DNA of 64,000 nucleotides from Amborella trichopoda (Eukaryota > Streptophyta > Magnoliopsida > Amborellales > Amborellaceae). This document shows positions 10,375 to 21,499 of the stretch, one piece after another. Position numbers and translations under genes: made by a program. Numbering within the stretch: position 1 is the stretch's first letter; every line of letters starts with the position of its first letter. The stretch covers positions 398,674-462,673 of the forward strand of contig NW_006496077.1 in the NCBI RefSeq assembly GCF_000471905.2, read 5' to 3'. The notes under the pieces are model-generated. The model saw only the letters and a list, made by a program, of their open reading frames with translations. It ran no database searches and was not told the origin of the DNA.

Positions 10375-11640
10375 TGCTACCCCATCGTCGACCCATCTTT
10401 CTTGACAAATTTTTTGTTGTCCCACACATACACACACATCGTTGGGGTTAGTTAACCCCTACATAGGGAGAGAGGATTTCATAATTCTTGCCCCCTTGAC
10501 TTTGTCCCCCAGGGATCAAGTTATGCGAACCACGTTCCATATCTTCTTTTGAGCGTCGATTCAATTTCACTCTCCCAGGTCCTTGCCCGGATCTAGGTGA
10601 GGAGGGAGTTACAAGTCCCTCACTCTCCATCTCTCGACATCGATAGACACACTGTCAATGTCACTTACATGGGTGGCGTAGCAGCTGCCCCTCACAGCAT
10701 TCATCTAGTTATCGTAAAGTAACTTGTCGATAGTTCTACTTAAGGCAGTCAAAGGGCAAACTTCCTCTCTTTACGATTGGCAGTTCGCCTGCCTTAACTT
10801 CTGTGGGTCACCATACGCCACCCCCCATTTTGCATCACTCCAAACCCAGTTCTGGAGGTTTGACGCAAAGAGGAGGCTTTAAAGCTATTTCCTCTATCCC
10901 ACCCACTAGGACTAGCAGTTCATCAGCAAGGTCCACATCTCGGGGCAGCTCTAGAGCTATCCCGGTCCATCATCATCAGCTAGGTCTCCTAGAGCCTAGA
11001 CCCACACACAGGGGTAACCCGATGGTCACCCCGTCAAGCATGATTCATCTTTATCACTTTGCTCCGGGCGACTAGAAAGCCATGCCCCAATGAGCACACC
11101 ATTGATGGCCTAGCCATGGTCCACAAGAGCAGATGCATGTTCATCGCGTGAATGGTGGACACCAGGTCGCTCTATCATGCACACTTCACCGCAAGGCCGA
11201 CATTGCTAAAGCCGAATGTCTTGTCCATTCTCGGGTTGGCCTCAAAGCCACCCTGAACACACCTTCGCACCATGCACACACACACACGGATCCGAGATCT
11301 CCCCTAGTTTTGAGGGTAGTCATGAAAAAGGGGAAGAAGAACAGCTTGCCTTTGCTCGAAGGCAATTCTACCTGGCCACTAAGAAGGGTAATGCCAGTTG
11401 CTAAGAGAGAGACAAGGGCAGCACCAGTTACGAAGAGAGAGAGAGAAGGGCAATGCCACGAGTGTAACGTTACACGTGAAGAGTAGCATCATTCATGAAG
11501 TCAAAGAGAGGTATCGCCAATTGGAAGAGAAGAAAGATCAATGCCATGTGTGGCATCACCGTGCATGGAAATGCTGTGTGTGGTGTTGCCGTGCATGAAG
11601 TAAAACTGCCACCTACCCGCCACACACGCGTTACTTGTCA
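10375..11640 (+). pseudogene. Leader and Gag N-terminal remnant of a plus-strand element, copy A
   Basis: Downstream of the PBS the sequence matches the complement of the element 1 leader at about 27690-28187. Examples are the blocks around gaggagggagttacaag and tccctcactctccatc (compare 27920-27960) and gtgggtcaccatacgccacc (compare 27730-27750). The region then carries frame fragments such as GSEISPSFEGSHEKGEEEQ near 11285-11340 and HEVKERYRQLEEKKDQ near 11490-11540. No frame is open over more than about 100 codons. It is the 5' end of an element whose remaining internal region is lost, being replaced by AT-rich DNA and then by LTR L1. Confidence 0.65.
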
Positions 11641-12375
11641 TCATGTTTGGGCACCCAGCCAGCAGCACTTAAGCCTTCCCCTCTCACTGTCGTGCCACTT
11701 CTTTTCTTCCTCATCTCTCTCTCTTTAAGAGAAAACTTGGCGAAGTTCTCTACCTCACTATTGGAGCAGCCATTATTGGAGTTGAAGAAGACTATAAAAG
11801 AAGATTTGGAGGGCGCCATTACCGTTTGAGTAAGTAGATCCACCACCATTGCACTACTGCCATGAGAATACATGTAATTGATTGTATACAAGATGAGTAA
11901 TAAAAAGTGAATGTATTGTAGTGATTCCTATGCCCTGTTTCACTGAAATTGGTGTCTTTGCTCTATGATGAATTTTGGTGCTGAAAAATGAATGTATGGC
12001 TAATTCTGTAGAAGATGTATGTTTATGTGTGTATATTGTGAAGGAACAGTTATTATGATGTTAATCACTAAGAATTGAAGGTTATGGAACATGTTCGTGG
12101 GGCATATAAAGTGTTACTGTGAAATTCCAAGAACATGCATGTTTTTGTAAGAGGCATTTGAGTAGCCAAATGAGGTCCAATTGGCCTCAAATCACTGCCA
12201 TTAAAAATATATGCACGTCTAGTAAAATGTTAATGTATGTCCATTTCTGAAATTCCTTACAAAAGTGAAGTTATGATCCAAAATATATAAGTATGCCATT
12301 GTTGGCTGTTCTCCCTGGATATTTGTATTGTCACTGCTGTTGCCACTGGTTTTGACTAACCAATCGAAGTCCATT
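11641..12375. other. AT-rich stretch of unknown origin, copy A
   Basis: It is unlike everything around it: AT-rich, almost free of CpG, no low-complexity tract, no open frame. It contains several aataaa-like motifs (near 11900) and is repeated once at 53581-54308. It starts after the block tctctctctttaag and ends at the boundary of LTR L1. It could be a fragment of another retroelement or the insertion target of L1's element. Confidence 0.5.
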
Positions 12376-13039
12376 TAGTTAGGTGCCTCGATCTCGCCCT
12401 CTGGATCAGGATGATCGGGCAGCATGCATCTTAGGTTTTAGAGAGACCCAGGACTTTGAGATCTCTCCCTCGGGAATCTCGTTCGAGAACAATAGCGATA
12501 TTACCAACCGATGAGAGTGGAATTTAAGGTGGGTTTGAGACTTACTAAAGCTGGCTCATGTGGGCGCCCTCTTAAATCATGAAAAAAACCCCCCAGTAGT
12601 AAAACTAGTTCGAAATCACCTCCCTTGACTTGTATTCTCCTATTTCTACAATCACACACATACGGCAAATGTTACAAGACAGGTGGGTCAAGGGACCACA
12701 CCTTGCATTTAGGTGAATGTACACAGGCATGCACATTCAAAGGATAAGAAGAATGGGAAAATTAAGATTGAGGTAAGAAGAATTCGATCGAGTGGTGAGA
12801 TCGACACAATGACCTGAGTAGTAGGTAATTGACCTATCGTGGTAGTAAAACGGGCTCTGTAGCTCAGATCGGCTCAACTGAGGTACTACTAGACGACTGT
12901 ACTAATACCGACTAGCTAGACACAATGACTTGTCTGTTGTGACAATAAAGCGGGCACAGTAACTATGACTGACACAACAACATTACAGCTAAACAACAGG
13001 ACTACCATTGAAGGCCAGCCAGTCTCAACCATTATTGAT

Positions 13040-14060
13040 CAAAGGAGAGAGTAAAAGAAAGAAGAGAGAATGGAGATAGAAAGAAAAGAAGAGAGAGATG
13101 AGGAAAGACAAGAGAAGAAGATAAAAGAGAAGAAGAAAAAGAGTGGATAAAAAACCATGAGAGAAGAAGAAGAGGAGAGAAGGGAAGGAAAGGAAGAGGA
13201 GGAAACAGATGGGAATGAGACAAGGGGGAAAACACAGATGATGATGGCTTTCGCTAGTTGTGAAATAAAGAAAGAGGAGAGAAAAAGCATGCAGGCAGCA
13301 AAGGGCTTACGCCAACTGTGTCATAAAAAAGAGGAGAGGGAAATCTTAGTTGGTGATGGCTTCCGCTGGCTGTGAAAGAAGAAAAGAAAGAGGGAGAAAA
13401 CCCAGACAGTGATAAGCTTGCGTCGACTGTGACAAAGGAGAAGAAAAAGAGAGGAACCCAGCCGGCACTAGGCTTACGCCAGTTGTGACAGAAATTAATA
13501 GAAGAGAAGAAAGAGAGAGAAACCCAGCTGGCGCTAAGCTTGCGCCAGTTGTGACAGAAGAGAAGAAAAGAGAAGAAAGAGAGCGAAACTCGGTTGGCAT
13601 TAGGCTTGCATCGGTTGTGACAGAAGAGAAGAAAGAGAGAGAAAACCTAGTCGACGCTAAGCTTGCGTCGGTTGTGACAAAGGAGAAGAAAAAGAGAGGA
13701 ACCCAGCCGGTGCTAGGGTTACGCCGATTGTGACATAACAGAACAGAAGAGAAGAAAGAGATAGAAACCCGATCGATGCTAGGCTTGCACTGGTTGGGCT
13801 AAGGCATGGCCCACTGTTCATGTCTCAGGAGTAGGAAGGCATCATACCAGGCGATAGGTCCACCATGCGTGAATAGAGAAAGAGAAGCAGGGAATGAGGG
13901 CATTATAGACTAGAGAGGAGGAAGAGAGAAAAAGAAAAAGATGAAAGAAGAAAGAGAAAGAAAGATTTAGATGAGAGAAGAGGAGAGAGAGAAAGATAGA
14001 GATGAGAAAAGAGGAAAGAGAAAGAGGGGAGGAGAGAAAAGAGGAGGAGAGAGAAAATTA
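13040..14060 (+). repeat. Purine tracts and 60-bp minisatellite with internal dyad, LTR L1
   Basis: Between about 13230 and 13790 a unit of 55-62 bp recurs eight to nine times. It pairs a purine half (agaagagaagaaagagagag) with a core such as ggcgctaagcttgcgcc followed by agttgtgacagaag. The core is a near-perfect inverted repeat around aagctt, so each unit could form a hairpin. Pure purine tracts flank the array (13040-13200 and 13870-14060). The same array is at 55170-55725 in LTR L4. Confidence 0.85.
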
Positions 14061-14210
14061 CCTTATCGAAGGGTACCGACCCTTTTCATCTCTCTTCTCT
14101 CTCTCTCCAAGATGCACACACGAACTCAAGCAATATGAGAAATTTTATTGAATGAATGAGACTTGAACCCAAAATGTTTTTACAATGACGCTTTGCCTGT
14201 TTATATAGAA

Positions 14211-14219
14211 TTGGGCCAA
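14211..14219 (-). promoter_or_regulatory. TATA box of LTR L1
   Basis: ttatataga on the plus strand reads TCTATATAA on the minus strand, upstream of the purine-tract U5 in that direction. The L4 copy has ttatgtaga and is probably weakened. Confidence 0.55.
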
Positions 14220-15730
14220 AACAAGGGTGGGAGCTCAAAAACTACCTAAAATTGAAGATAATTACACTTTAATTGAATTAAAAGAAATTCTAAAAATGGG
14301 TACAAAAGGACTGCTTTCCCCCTGCCTAACAATATGTGGAATTCGAGCGTTGAATCATGTTTTATAGCCACGATCATGAGACTTGAATTTTGGATGAATT
14401 GTGAAAACTTTGGATCGATAGTGTGCTTGTTCCTCGATGTTTTTCTTTTGTTTCTTTGCTGAACCACACTAAGCATGTTGTCACAATCACGTTGCAACAA
14501 GCGCAGCTCGATTTTGTCTAGATGAAGATTTTGTCATCTTGAGTTTTTGACGGAAATCTTGAAATCCGACAGTCAAAATTTATAGAATTTTTGATGCCTC
14601 TGTGTGTGAAATCCAACTGTTCATCATACGTGAGGTTCGGACCAGAGATAGCCTCAAACCTTACGCACATAATGAAATTGGTTTCATGTCAATCGGGTAC
14701 ATGAGCACCATGATTTGGCCACTCGAGTGAGGAGTGTTGTTGCTCAATTTTCTACAATTTTCTTCACAGATCAGCAACTTCTTTCTAGCTTTTCTCCTTG
14801 CTCGGGCATTGTCACGGGGCATACCACCTATCGAAACACTCATCTTGACGAGAGGAACAGACTCACGAAATTTCAGCATGATCCGACTTGAAACAAGTGA
14901 GATATAGGCTCCAAAAGTTACTGTTTGTGACTATGAAAATAGCCACCGTTACTGGTGTTTTGGGGCAGGGTGGCCACACGGGAATAGTGTGCGGCCTACC
15001 TTTCCTGTATTTTACCCATAACTTTATCCTAAGGTTCCCGGTTAAGCCAAAACCTGACCCTTAAGGGTTTTTGACCGTGACGAATCTAATGGTGGTGGTC
15101 CCATAGAAGTTTGACATGCCAAAAATATAATTCTAATTACAGGGTCCATTTCAGGGTGCTAGAGGCCAATTTTTCCAAAGTTGTTTCTTTGTGTTTACTG
15201 CCTTAAAAATGTCTGATTGCGATAAAACCTGGCAGGTGGCCTTTGGGAGTGCTAATGAAGATCTTGACCAATTCTGGGAGCATTCTGCGACTTTCAAAAT
15301 TTCCACTGTATGTTGAGGCATTATTAACCTGCTGCCTCTTTATTCCGCATCAAGGACCAAGGTGATGAAAAATGTGTTCAAATAGATTGCCCCACCGATT
15401 GTTGTGATTCGAGAGAAGCGAGAAGGATGAAATTGGGAAAATTTCCTATGGCTTTAGTACTCTTTTTCTTCGTAGCCACAAGACCACGTGAACGTCGAGG
15501 AGATTCACGCAGAGATGCATTGTTCACAGGTCCATCCGTGAAGACTTTAGGGGGAGAGGAGACATTTTTTAGGGATCTTATCGAAGTCCTTACCCTAATG
15601 TGGACTGTTTGTGATTCTGAAGCTGAGGATTTTGTACGGACCTTGTTAATCAAAATCAGACCCATTTGGCAAATGAGTGCCATGTCGAAGGGCATTATTC
15701 CCATTTGTGCACCAGTTATTCTTTTGTGGT

Positions 15731-15935
15731 AGGGTACCTCAATTTATCAAGGTGACCAGCTTTGGGTTTAACCCCTACCCACTGCTAACAGATCGTTACA
15801 TAGCAGATCCAAAGTCATGGCTGGTTTCTTGGCAAGTAGGGTACCTCAGTTTATCAAGGTGACTAGCTTTGATATAACCCCTACCCACTGTTAGCAGGTC
15901 GTTACATAGTAGGTCTAAATTCATGGCTGACTTAG
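15731..15935 (+). repeat. Two-copy direct repeat of about 107 bp
   Basis: Both copies start with tagggtacctca and contain atcaaggtgac, aacccctacccactg and atcgttacatag or its variant. The pair is conserved at about 57770-57975. Confidence 0.85.
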
Positions 15936-16849
15936 CTTTCTGGGGCGTCTTTTGGTTTGTCGGAATGATTTCCTTGATGGTTTGTTGAAGATCCTTTGGT
16001 TGGCGCTGTTTTCTTCCACACCAAGTTTTCTTTTGACAGTAAAGATACCTTTGTGGACCCCGTCTGCTATGTTCAGTAGTGGAATTTTTGTTAGCTGGTC
16101 CCAAAAGTCTGGGCCTGTCAGCTAGAGGGAATTGTGGTGAAGAGTATTGAAGTCTCTGGTAGGTTCACCCTAGCTATGTCAGTTTCTTACCTTTGTAGTG
16201 GCCTTTAGAATTTTTAGAGTGTGCTCATGACCTCATGGGAATAGTGTTGTTCTTCATGAGACTTGTCTTTTCGGCTAGGCGAGTATTCTATCTTTCGAGT
16301 TTTGCAAATAGACTCAGACTGTTGGAATCATTTTCTTAAAGCTCATATTTTTTGGGTCCTGGTATGGTGACACCAAGGATTTTTCTTTTTTTGAGTGTGG
16401 GGAGAGACTGCCTATTGAGGCGAGTGCTGTATCAACCTGTTTATTGGCCCAAGCATCCTTTGCAGATTTTCATTTGAACTAGGGAAGCAGCGTCGTCGAG
16501 ACGATTTTCACCAAACTTGGGGCTATTTTATTGATGACCTTTCGACCATGCCCTTTTGGGTTTTCACCGCACCCCGGTTTTTATTTTCGAAACTCTTTTA
16601 CTCATGTTTTTATGACCATGCCTGTCCGTTATTTTTGCTCATGACGTTCCCTTGACCAAGTATACACCATGCCCATTACTATTTTCTTTTTTTGTGTGTG
16701 AAGGCGTGTTTAAGGTCATGCCTTCGGGACCTCAGCGAAGCCTTCTAACGTCATGCAGCCAGGACGTGCACTATAGTTTAAGGTCATACAACTGAACTAT
16801 GGTGGAGATGGATGGCAGTCTTGAGTTGTTAAAAACACAGCAGATGCTA

Positions 16850-17060
16850 AGAACAACCCGTGATATTTCTTGAAGACAGCTGGTGCTAGGTCACTGAGCA
16901 CATAGCCGGTGTTGGGTCGTTTAACACACAATCGACATTGAAGTTACCAACACAGTTGATGCTGGGTCACTGAGCACATAGCCGACACTGAAGTTACTAA
17001 CACAGCCGGTGCTGAAGTCACCAACAACACTACCGGTGCTGAGTGTTTTAGATAACATAA
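16850..17060 (+). repeat. About 30-bp minisatellite (cacagccggtgctg)
   Basis: Degenerate units such as gagcacatagccggtgttgg and aacacagccggtgctgaag recur about seven times. Related arrays are at 60360-60690 and 61540-61790 in element 3. Confidence 0.8.
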
Positions 17061-17265
17061 CCGGTGCTAGGTGTGGGATAGTATTTGGGGTCCGACCCGA
17101 GCCTGACCTGGTCCTGGCTTCTATTGAGCTTTTACATGGTGGTAGTAAAATTTGCTCAGGCCTCGGGTCTGATCCCGACCCGATCCGGAACGCTTATCAT
17201 TTTTGGCTTTCCTTGGATGCGATTGGGATTCCTAGGTTGTGAGGGACATTTGAGAGAGGGTTTGG

Positions 17266-17275
17266 CTATATAAGG
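17266..17275 (+). promoter_or_regulatory. Candidate antisense promoter in the 3' spacer
   Basis: ctatataagg follows a 200-bp block conserved with 60700-60900 (gtgtgggatagtatttgg onward). It precedes aaaccctcatttcatcg and a short frame with ATG at 17343. It points opposite to the element and so would drive transcription toward the antisense-ORF side. In element 2 a comparable ctttaaaaggggg sits at 32765-32777 upstream of the plus-strand coiled-coil ORF. Confidence 0.5.
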
Positions 17276-17489
17276 GGGTAAACCCTCATTTCATCGCTTC
17301 TCACCGAAGGTAAAAAAGACTTAAACAAAAAAAAAAAATTAATGGTGGGAAGAGGGTTCCCGGTGGAAGATCCGACAAACAGTGGGTATTCGGACCTGGG
17401 CTAGCAGGAGGTTTGTCAGCAAGCAGGGGAGGTTCAGATCGAACAAGGAGATGCCCATAGAGAAAGGAGGGAGGCTCAGTTGAAGTTAC

Positions 17490-18180
17490 ATGAGCTTAGG
17501 AAAGAGTCAGAAGAGAAAGAAGGAAAGAGAGAGAAGGAAATTAGGAAAGAGGGAAGAATAATAAGGAAAGAGGAGAGAAAGAAACATGCATGACATTGCC
17601 ACCACCGTGTGTGTGTCAGAGAGAGAGGAAAACATAAAGAGAGATTTGTGCACGGTGTTACCACATCGTGCATGTTCAGACAGAGAGAGACAAAGAGAAA
17701 GATAGAGCAAAGAGAGAATAAAGATAGAAGGAGAAGAGGAAGAAGAAGAAGAGAGAGAAGAAAAAGTACATGACATTTTCATCGCCGTGTGTGTGAGATA
17801 AAGAAAATAAAATAGAGAGAGAGGTTCATGTATGGTGCTGCCAACGCCATGGACATTTAGTCAGAGAGAAAGATCGAGAAGAAAAAGAAAGATAAGAAGA
17901 AGAAAAAGATAGAATGGGACACACACAATGCTGCCATCATCTTATGGGTTATAAAAAGAGACGGAAGAAGATGACATGCACAGCTCTACCACAGTCGTAC
18001 GTGTTCATCGAGAAGAAGAGGGAAAAGCCAAGAAAGGAAGAAGAAAGAAACGAGAGAGGAATTAAGAGAGAGAAAAATGGAGGAGAGAGAAAGAGATAGA
18101 GATAAGAGGCAGAGAGGAAGAGATAAAGATAAGAGGAGGAGAGAGAAAGAGATAGAGATGAGAGGAAGAGAGAGAAAATT
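17490..18180 (+). repeat. Purine tract with gtgtgtgt/catgc-type inserts
   Basis: Purine runs alternate with segments such as acattgccaccaccgtgtg and cacggtgttaccacatcgtg spaced 80-150 bp apart. These resemble the units at 41690-42170 and the end of the leader at 11400-11600. The open frames on the minus strand here are low-complexity Ser/Leu/Phe strings. Confidence 0.8.
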
Positions 18181-19650
18181 ACCTTACTGAAGGTTAACGA
18201 GCCTTTTCTTCTCTCCTCTCTCTCTCTCGAAGACACTCCCATGAATTCAAAGAAGAAACACAAACATTATTGATCAATTGAATGCTTGAGGGCGAATCAC
18301 GGAGGTACAATTAGATTTCACATGTATTTATATAATTGGGCCCAAACATGGGTGGATACCAAAAAACTATCGCAACTAATGATAATTACAATTTAATTGA
18401 TTTAAAATAAATTCTAAAAATTTGCATCAAATGACTATTTTGCCCCTACCTAGCAATTGATGGAATTTCAAAACAATCCCTGCAGGTGCCCTAGAATGTA
18501 CGTGATCTTCGGTGGATGATTCAGGGTTTCTCTGGTGCCCATTTTACCGAAAGATAATTGTTTTCTTGTAGGGCTTGGCATGGCGATCAATTTGATACCA
18601 ACTTCGAGCCATGGATCGTGTTTTTTAGCCACAATCATGGGACTTGAAATTTGGATGAATCTTGAAAAATTCATATCGATAGTGTGCTTGTTACTTGATG
18701 TTTCTTCATGATTTCTTCATTGGATCACACTAAGCATGCCGTCACGATCGTGTGGTAACAAACACAGCTTGATTTCATGCCTTGACGAAGGTTTCACAAC
18801 TTTTGAGTTATGGTCGAAATCTAGAATTCTAGCGCCAAAATTTAAAGTCAATTTATTTGCTTTGTGTGTGAAATCCAAACCTTTCATCATGTACGAGGTT
18901 CGGATCGGAGATAGCTCTAGACCTTACGCACCCGATGGAACTGGTCTCGCATCAATCTGACTGTGAGCGTCGTGATTTGGCTGCTTGAGTGAGGTGTGTC
19001 GCTTCTGATTTTCCTGTAACTTTCTTGAAAAATCAGTAATTATCTCTAGTTTTTTACCCCGCTCATGCATCATCACGAGGCGTTCCACATTTCAAAACGC
19101 TTGTCTTGACGAGACGATCATGCTCATAAAATTTGAGCATTATCTGACACAAGACAAGTGAGACATGTTTCCCGAAAGTCACTTTCTGATACTGTAAAAA
19201 CAACTACCTTTAATGATGATTTGGTGTTGGAAGGGTGCACAGGAATAGTGTGAGGCGTACCCCTTTTTTTTCTTTTACCCATAACTTTGTCCTAGAGTGC
19301 ATGATTAGGTGCAACTGTGCTAAATCCAATGGTGGTTGTCCCAAAGGAATTTGATGCACCAAAAATAGAGCTCTAGTTATGGGGTCCGTTTCAAGGCGCT
19401 AGAGACTGATTTTTTCGAAATTGTTTCTTTATCTGCGGTACCTTGGACATGTCGGATTGCAATGAAACTTGGCAAGTGGACCATTGAAATGCTCAAGAAT
19501 AGTTTGACTCGTTCTGGGAAAATTTTGAGACTGTCGAGAATTCTACTATATGTCAAGGCTTGATTGATCGGCTTCTCTTTTTATTCCACATCGGCCACCT
19601 AAGGTGCTGAAAAATGTCTTCAAACAAGGACATTTTAGGGTTGTGAAACT
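17490..19650 (-). mobile_element. LTR fragment L6, minus orientation
   Basis: The block from 18170 (agagaaaattaccttactg) to about 19650 aligns with 14050-15440 of L1 at very roughly two thirds identity. Common elements are the minus TATA (tttatata at 18327-18334), the cttgacgagacgatc block and the aaacttggcaagtgg block. On the left it is cut inside its purine tract (17490-18180), which adjoins the break at the end of the duplicated segment. Confidence 0.7.
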
Positions 19651-20259
19651 AGACTGTGATGTGTATTAGTTTAATGTCATGTGGACGTGCGCTATAGTTT
19701 ATGGTAATGCAATTGGACCGTGGTGCGAAGTAGTTTAATGTCATGCAGCCAAGATGTTTGTTACAGTTTAGGGTCATGCAACTGGACCATTATGTGGGTT
19801 GCCATGTATGTGGGTAGTTCTATGAGGGGTAGACTCACTGGGGGATGTGAAGTGGATGGGGCTCCATCTAGAATGGTTCTATGGATGGTGGTCTAACTCA
19901 TTGAGGATAAAAATGGCCGACACCATTTAAGGGCAGTGGGTCTCGATGGTGAAGGTGACCCAGTGAGGGATCTTAGGCAGAAGCGAACTCACTGGCTATT
20001 AGGGAGCTAATGTGGATCCCTGGTGATTAAAATGGGTGGAATCATGAGATGGGAAGCATGAATATGGCTCCAGTGGGGATGGAAAGGTGATGAGGGTCGA
20101 AGCTTGCCGATGCGCACACGAACGAGCTGGCTAGGGAAGGCATGTGTGGAGGTGCATGCAAATGGCGTGGGTGTAGAGGCAGAAGGGTTGCTCTCAGTGG
20201 TACTGGGTTGCACTCGATGGAGAAAAGCACACACGACATTGTGCCTCCAAAATCGTAAG
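19651..20259 (-). other. 3' spacer of element 1
   Basis: Noncoding. It contains three degenerate units of a tttaatgtcatgcagcc type at 19660-19790, related to those at 16740-16790 and 59190-59820, and a gtgggtctcgatggtg-like segment resembling 58900-59190 and 59900-60150. It ends at the pol stop codon. Confidence 0.5.
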
Positions 20260-21409
20260 TCATGGGTAGTACCTTTTCAGGTAATGTCCGTTGATAGGAG
20301 GCATTGCCACCTCCCCATCATGATAGGTTAATATGTAACCCCCATTTGGAGAAGCTTTCTTGATTACGAAAGGGGCTTCCCACTTTGGCTCAAACTTCGC
20401 CTTGCGTCGCCCATGCATAATGATCAGCCGCTTTACTCTAGGACCCAGTCACTATGAGAGAATAAGTGAACTTTGACTGACTTGTCAAAAGCTCTTTTCA
20501 TCCTCCCTCAGTGGAGTTCACGGTTTTTCTGTGCTTTAAATTTCTTCTCCACAAGTGCGTCTAATTCTTGGTAGTGCAACTTAACCTATTCATCTTCTAT
20601 CATATCATGATGTATGACAATGCGAAGCGAAAGGCAGTTGTATCTCGAGTGTTAGTACAGCTTCACTCCCATAGACTAAAGAATGAGTAGAGTCGGTGGC
20701 ACTCCGGGTGATAGTGCAATAAGCCCATAAAGCCTCAAGAAGCTTCTCATGCCAATTTTTTCGCGTCTTCGATACCAATTTCCTTAGAACACTGTAAAGG
20801 GTCTTGTTGAAGGCTTCAGCTAAACCATTTGCTCGAGGATGGTACATAGTGGAATACTTCCATTCAAAGCCAAATTGGTTAATTATGTGCTCGCTCCTGA
20901 ACTAGGGTCCATTATCTGATATGATCCAATTAAGCACACTGAATCGGTAAATGATGTGATGTCGCAAGAAGTTGGTCATTGATTCCCTGGGGACATGTTT
21001 GAGTGGGATTGCTTCAGCCCATTTGGAGAAGTAATCCGTAGAAACTAAGTTGAAGGTATGGCCCAACACTGAGGGAGGGTCATATCCATACCCATTGTGA
21101 GAAGGGCCATGACATTACTATAGGATGCAGAGGCTTTGGTGGTTGGTGAATGAGGTTTGAATGTATCTGACACACTTGGCATCTTTTGGCATAGGTCAAC
21201 GAATCTGCGACCATTGATGGCAAGTAATATTCCATCCTGTGCATCCATTCGTAGAGCTTAGGGCCAAACTGATGGAGGCCACAGATCCCAGCATGCACTT
21301 CTTCTAGTACTTGCTTCGCCCCTTTTGTGTCGACGCATCGAAGGAGGATGTCTTCAAAGGATCGTTGAAAGTGAGCATCCTCATTGAGAAGAATGTATTT
21401 GGTGGACAT
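20260..21409 (-). pseudogene. int: Integrase domain of element 1
   Basis: Integrase joins retroelement DNA to the chromosome. The N-terminal zinc-binding region is recognisable at 21080-21409 (EVHAGICGLHQFGPKLYEWM then AKRCQVCQIHSN), giving the H-H-C-C pattern. The catalytic core is partly preserved; its C-terminal part at 20605-20847 reads YHPRANGLAEAFNKTL and WHEKLLEALWAYCTITRSAT, and contains the E-bearing helix region. The C-terminal region (20260-20600) includes GRMKRAFDKSVKV and ends in LKRYYP with TGA at 20260-20262, the usual Tat pol end. Stops and frameshifts break it into at least four frames. Confidence 0.9.
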
Positions 21410-21499
21410 TCTTCGTATACTGTTGTGCTCAATGCGATTGTCCGGTAACCGACCGTGTTTGATAAAGTTGATTATGGGTTCCCTCCAATCCTCAACCTA

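Larger units (their letters stand above)
12376..15460 (-). mobile_element. LTR L1, minus orientation
   Basis: The left end tagttaggtgcctcg matches the PBS-adjacent left end of L2 (tggttaggtgcct at 28211), which fixes U5 on the left. U5 holds purine tracts and a 60-bp minisatellite. A minus-strand TATA box lies at 14211-14219, and U3 extends to about 15460. A pyrimidine run at 15461-15471 reads as a polypurine tract on the minus strand. There is no PBS on its left, so it is best read as the 3' LTR of a minus element whose interior starts at 15461. Its copy in the duplication is L4. Confidence 0.8.
1..17497 (+). repeat. Large direct duplication, copy A
   Basis: This segment is repeated in the same orientation at about 42270-61122. 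The match starts in the purine tract at the window edge and runs through an LTR, a gag-bearing element, an inverted LTR, a leader, an AT-rich stretch, another LTR and 2 kb of spacer. It stops in both copies just after a sequence ending in gagctt, where A enters an LTR fragment and B continues into element 3. Spot comparisons by eye give roughly 5-8% substitutions. The same junctions between unrelated elements occur in both copies, which argues for duplication of a finished composite, not repeated independent insertion. Confidence 0.9.
15461..17497 (-). mobile_element. 3' spacer remnant of the L1 element
   Basis: Noncoding sequence between the L1 3' LTR and a break at about 17497; the element's pol is not present beyond the break. 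It includes a two-copy repeat of about 107 bp (15731-15935) containing tagggtacctcaatttatc. It also includes a segment (16540-16700) of diverged repeats of ttttactcatg and accatgccc that recurs in element 2 at 31670-31960, a minisatellite and an antisense promoter. Copy B shows that such a spacer leads into the 3' end of pol. Confidence 0.65.

Noticed and set aside
17380..17410. Tiny GT-AG intron after the antisense promoter
   Set aside because: A gtaagg is present only in copy B, and the interval to the AG is far too short for a plant intron.
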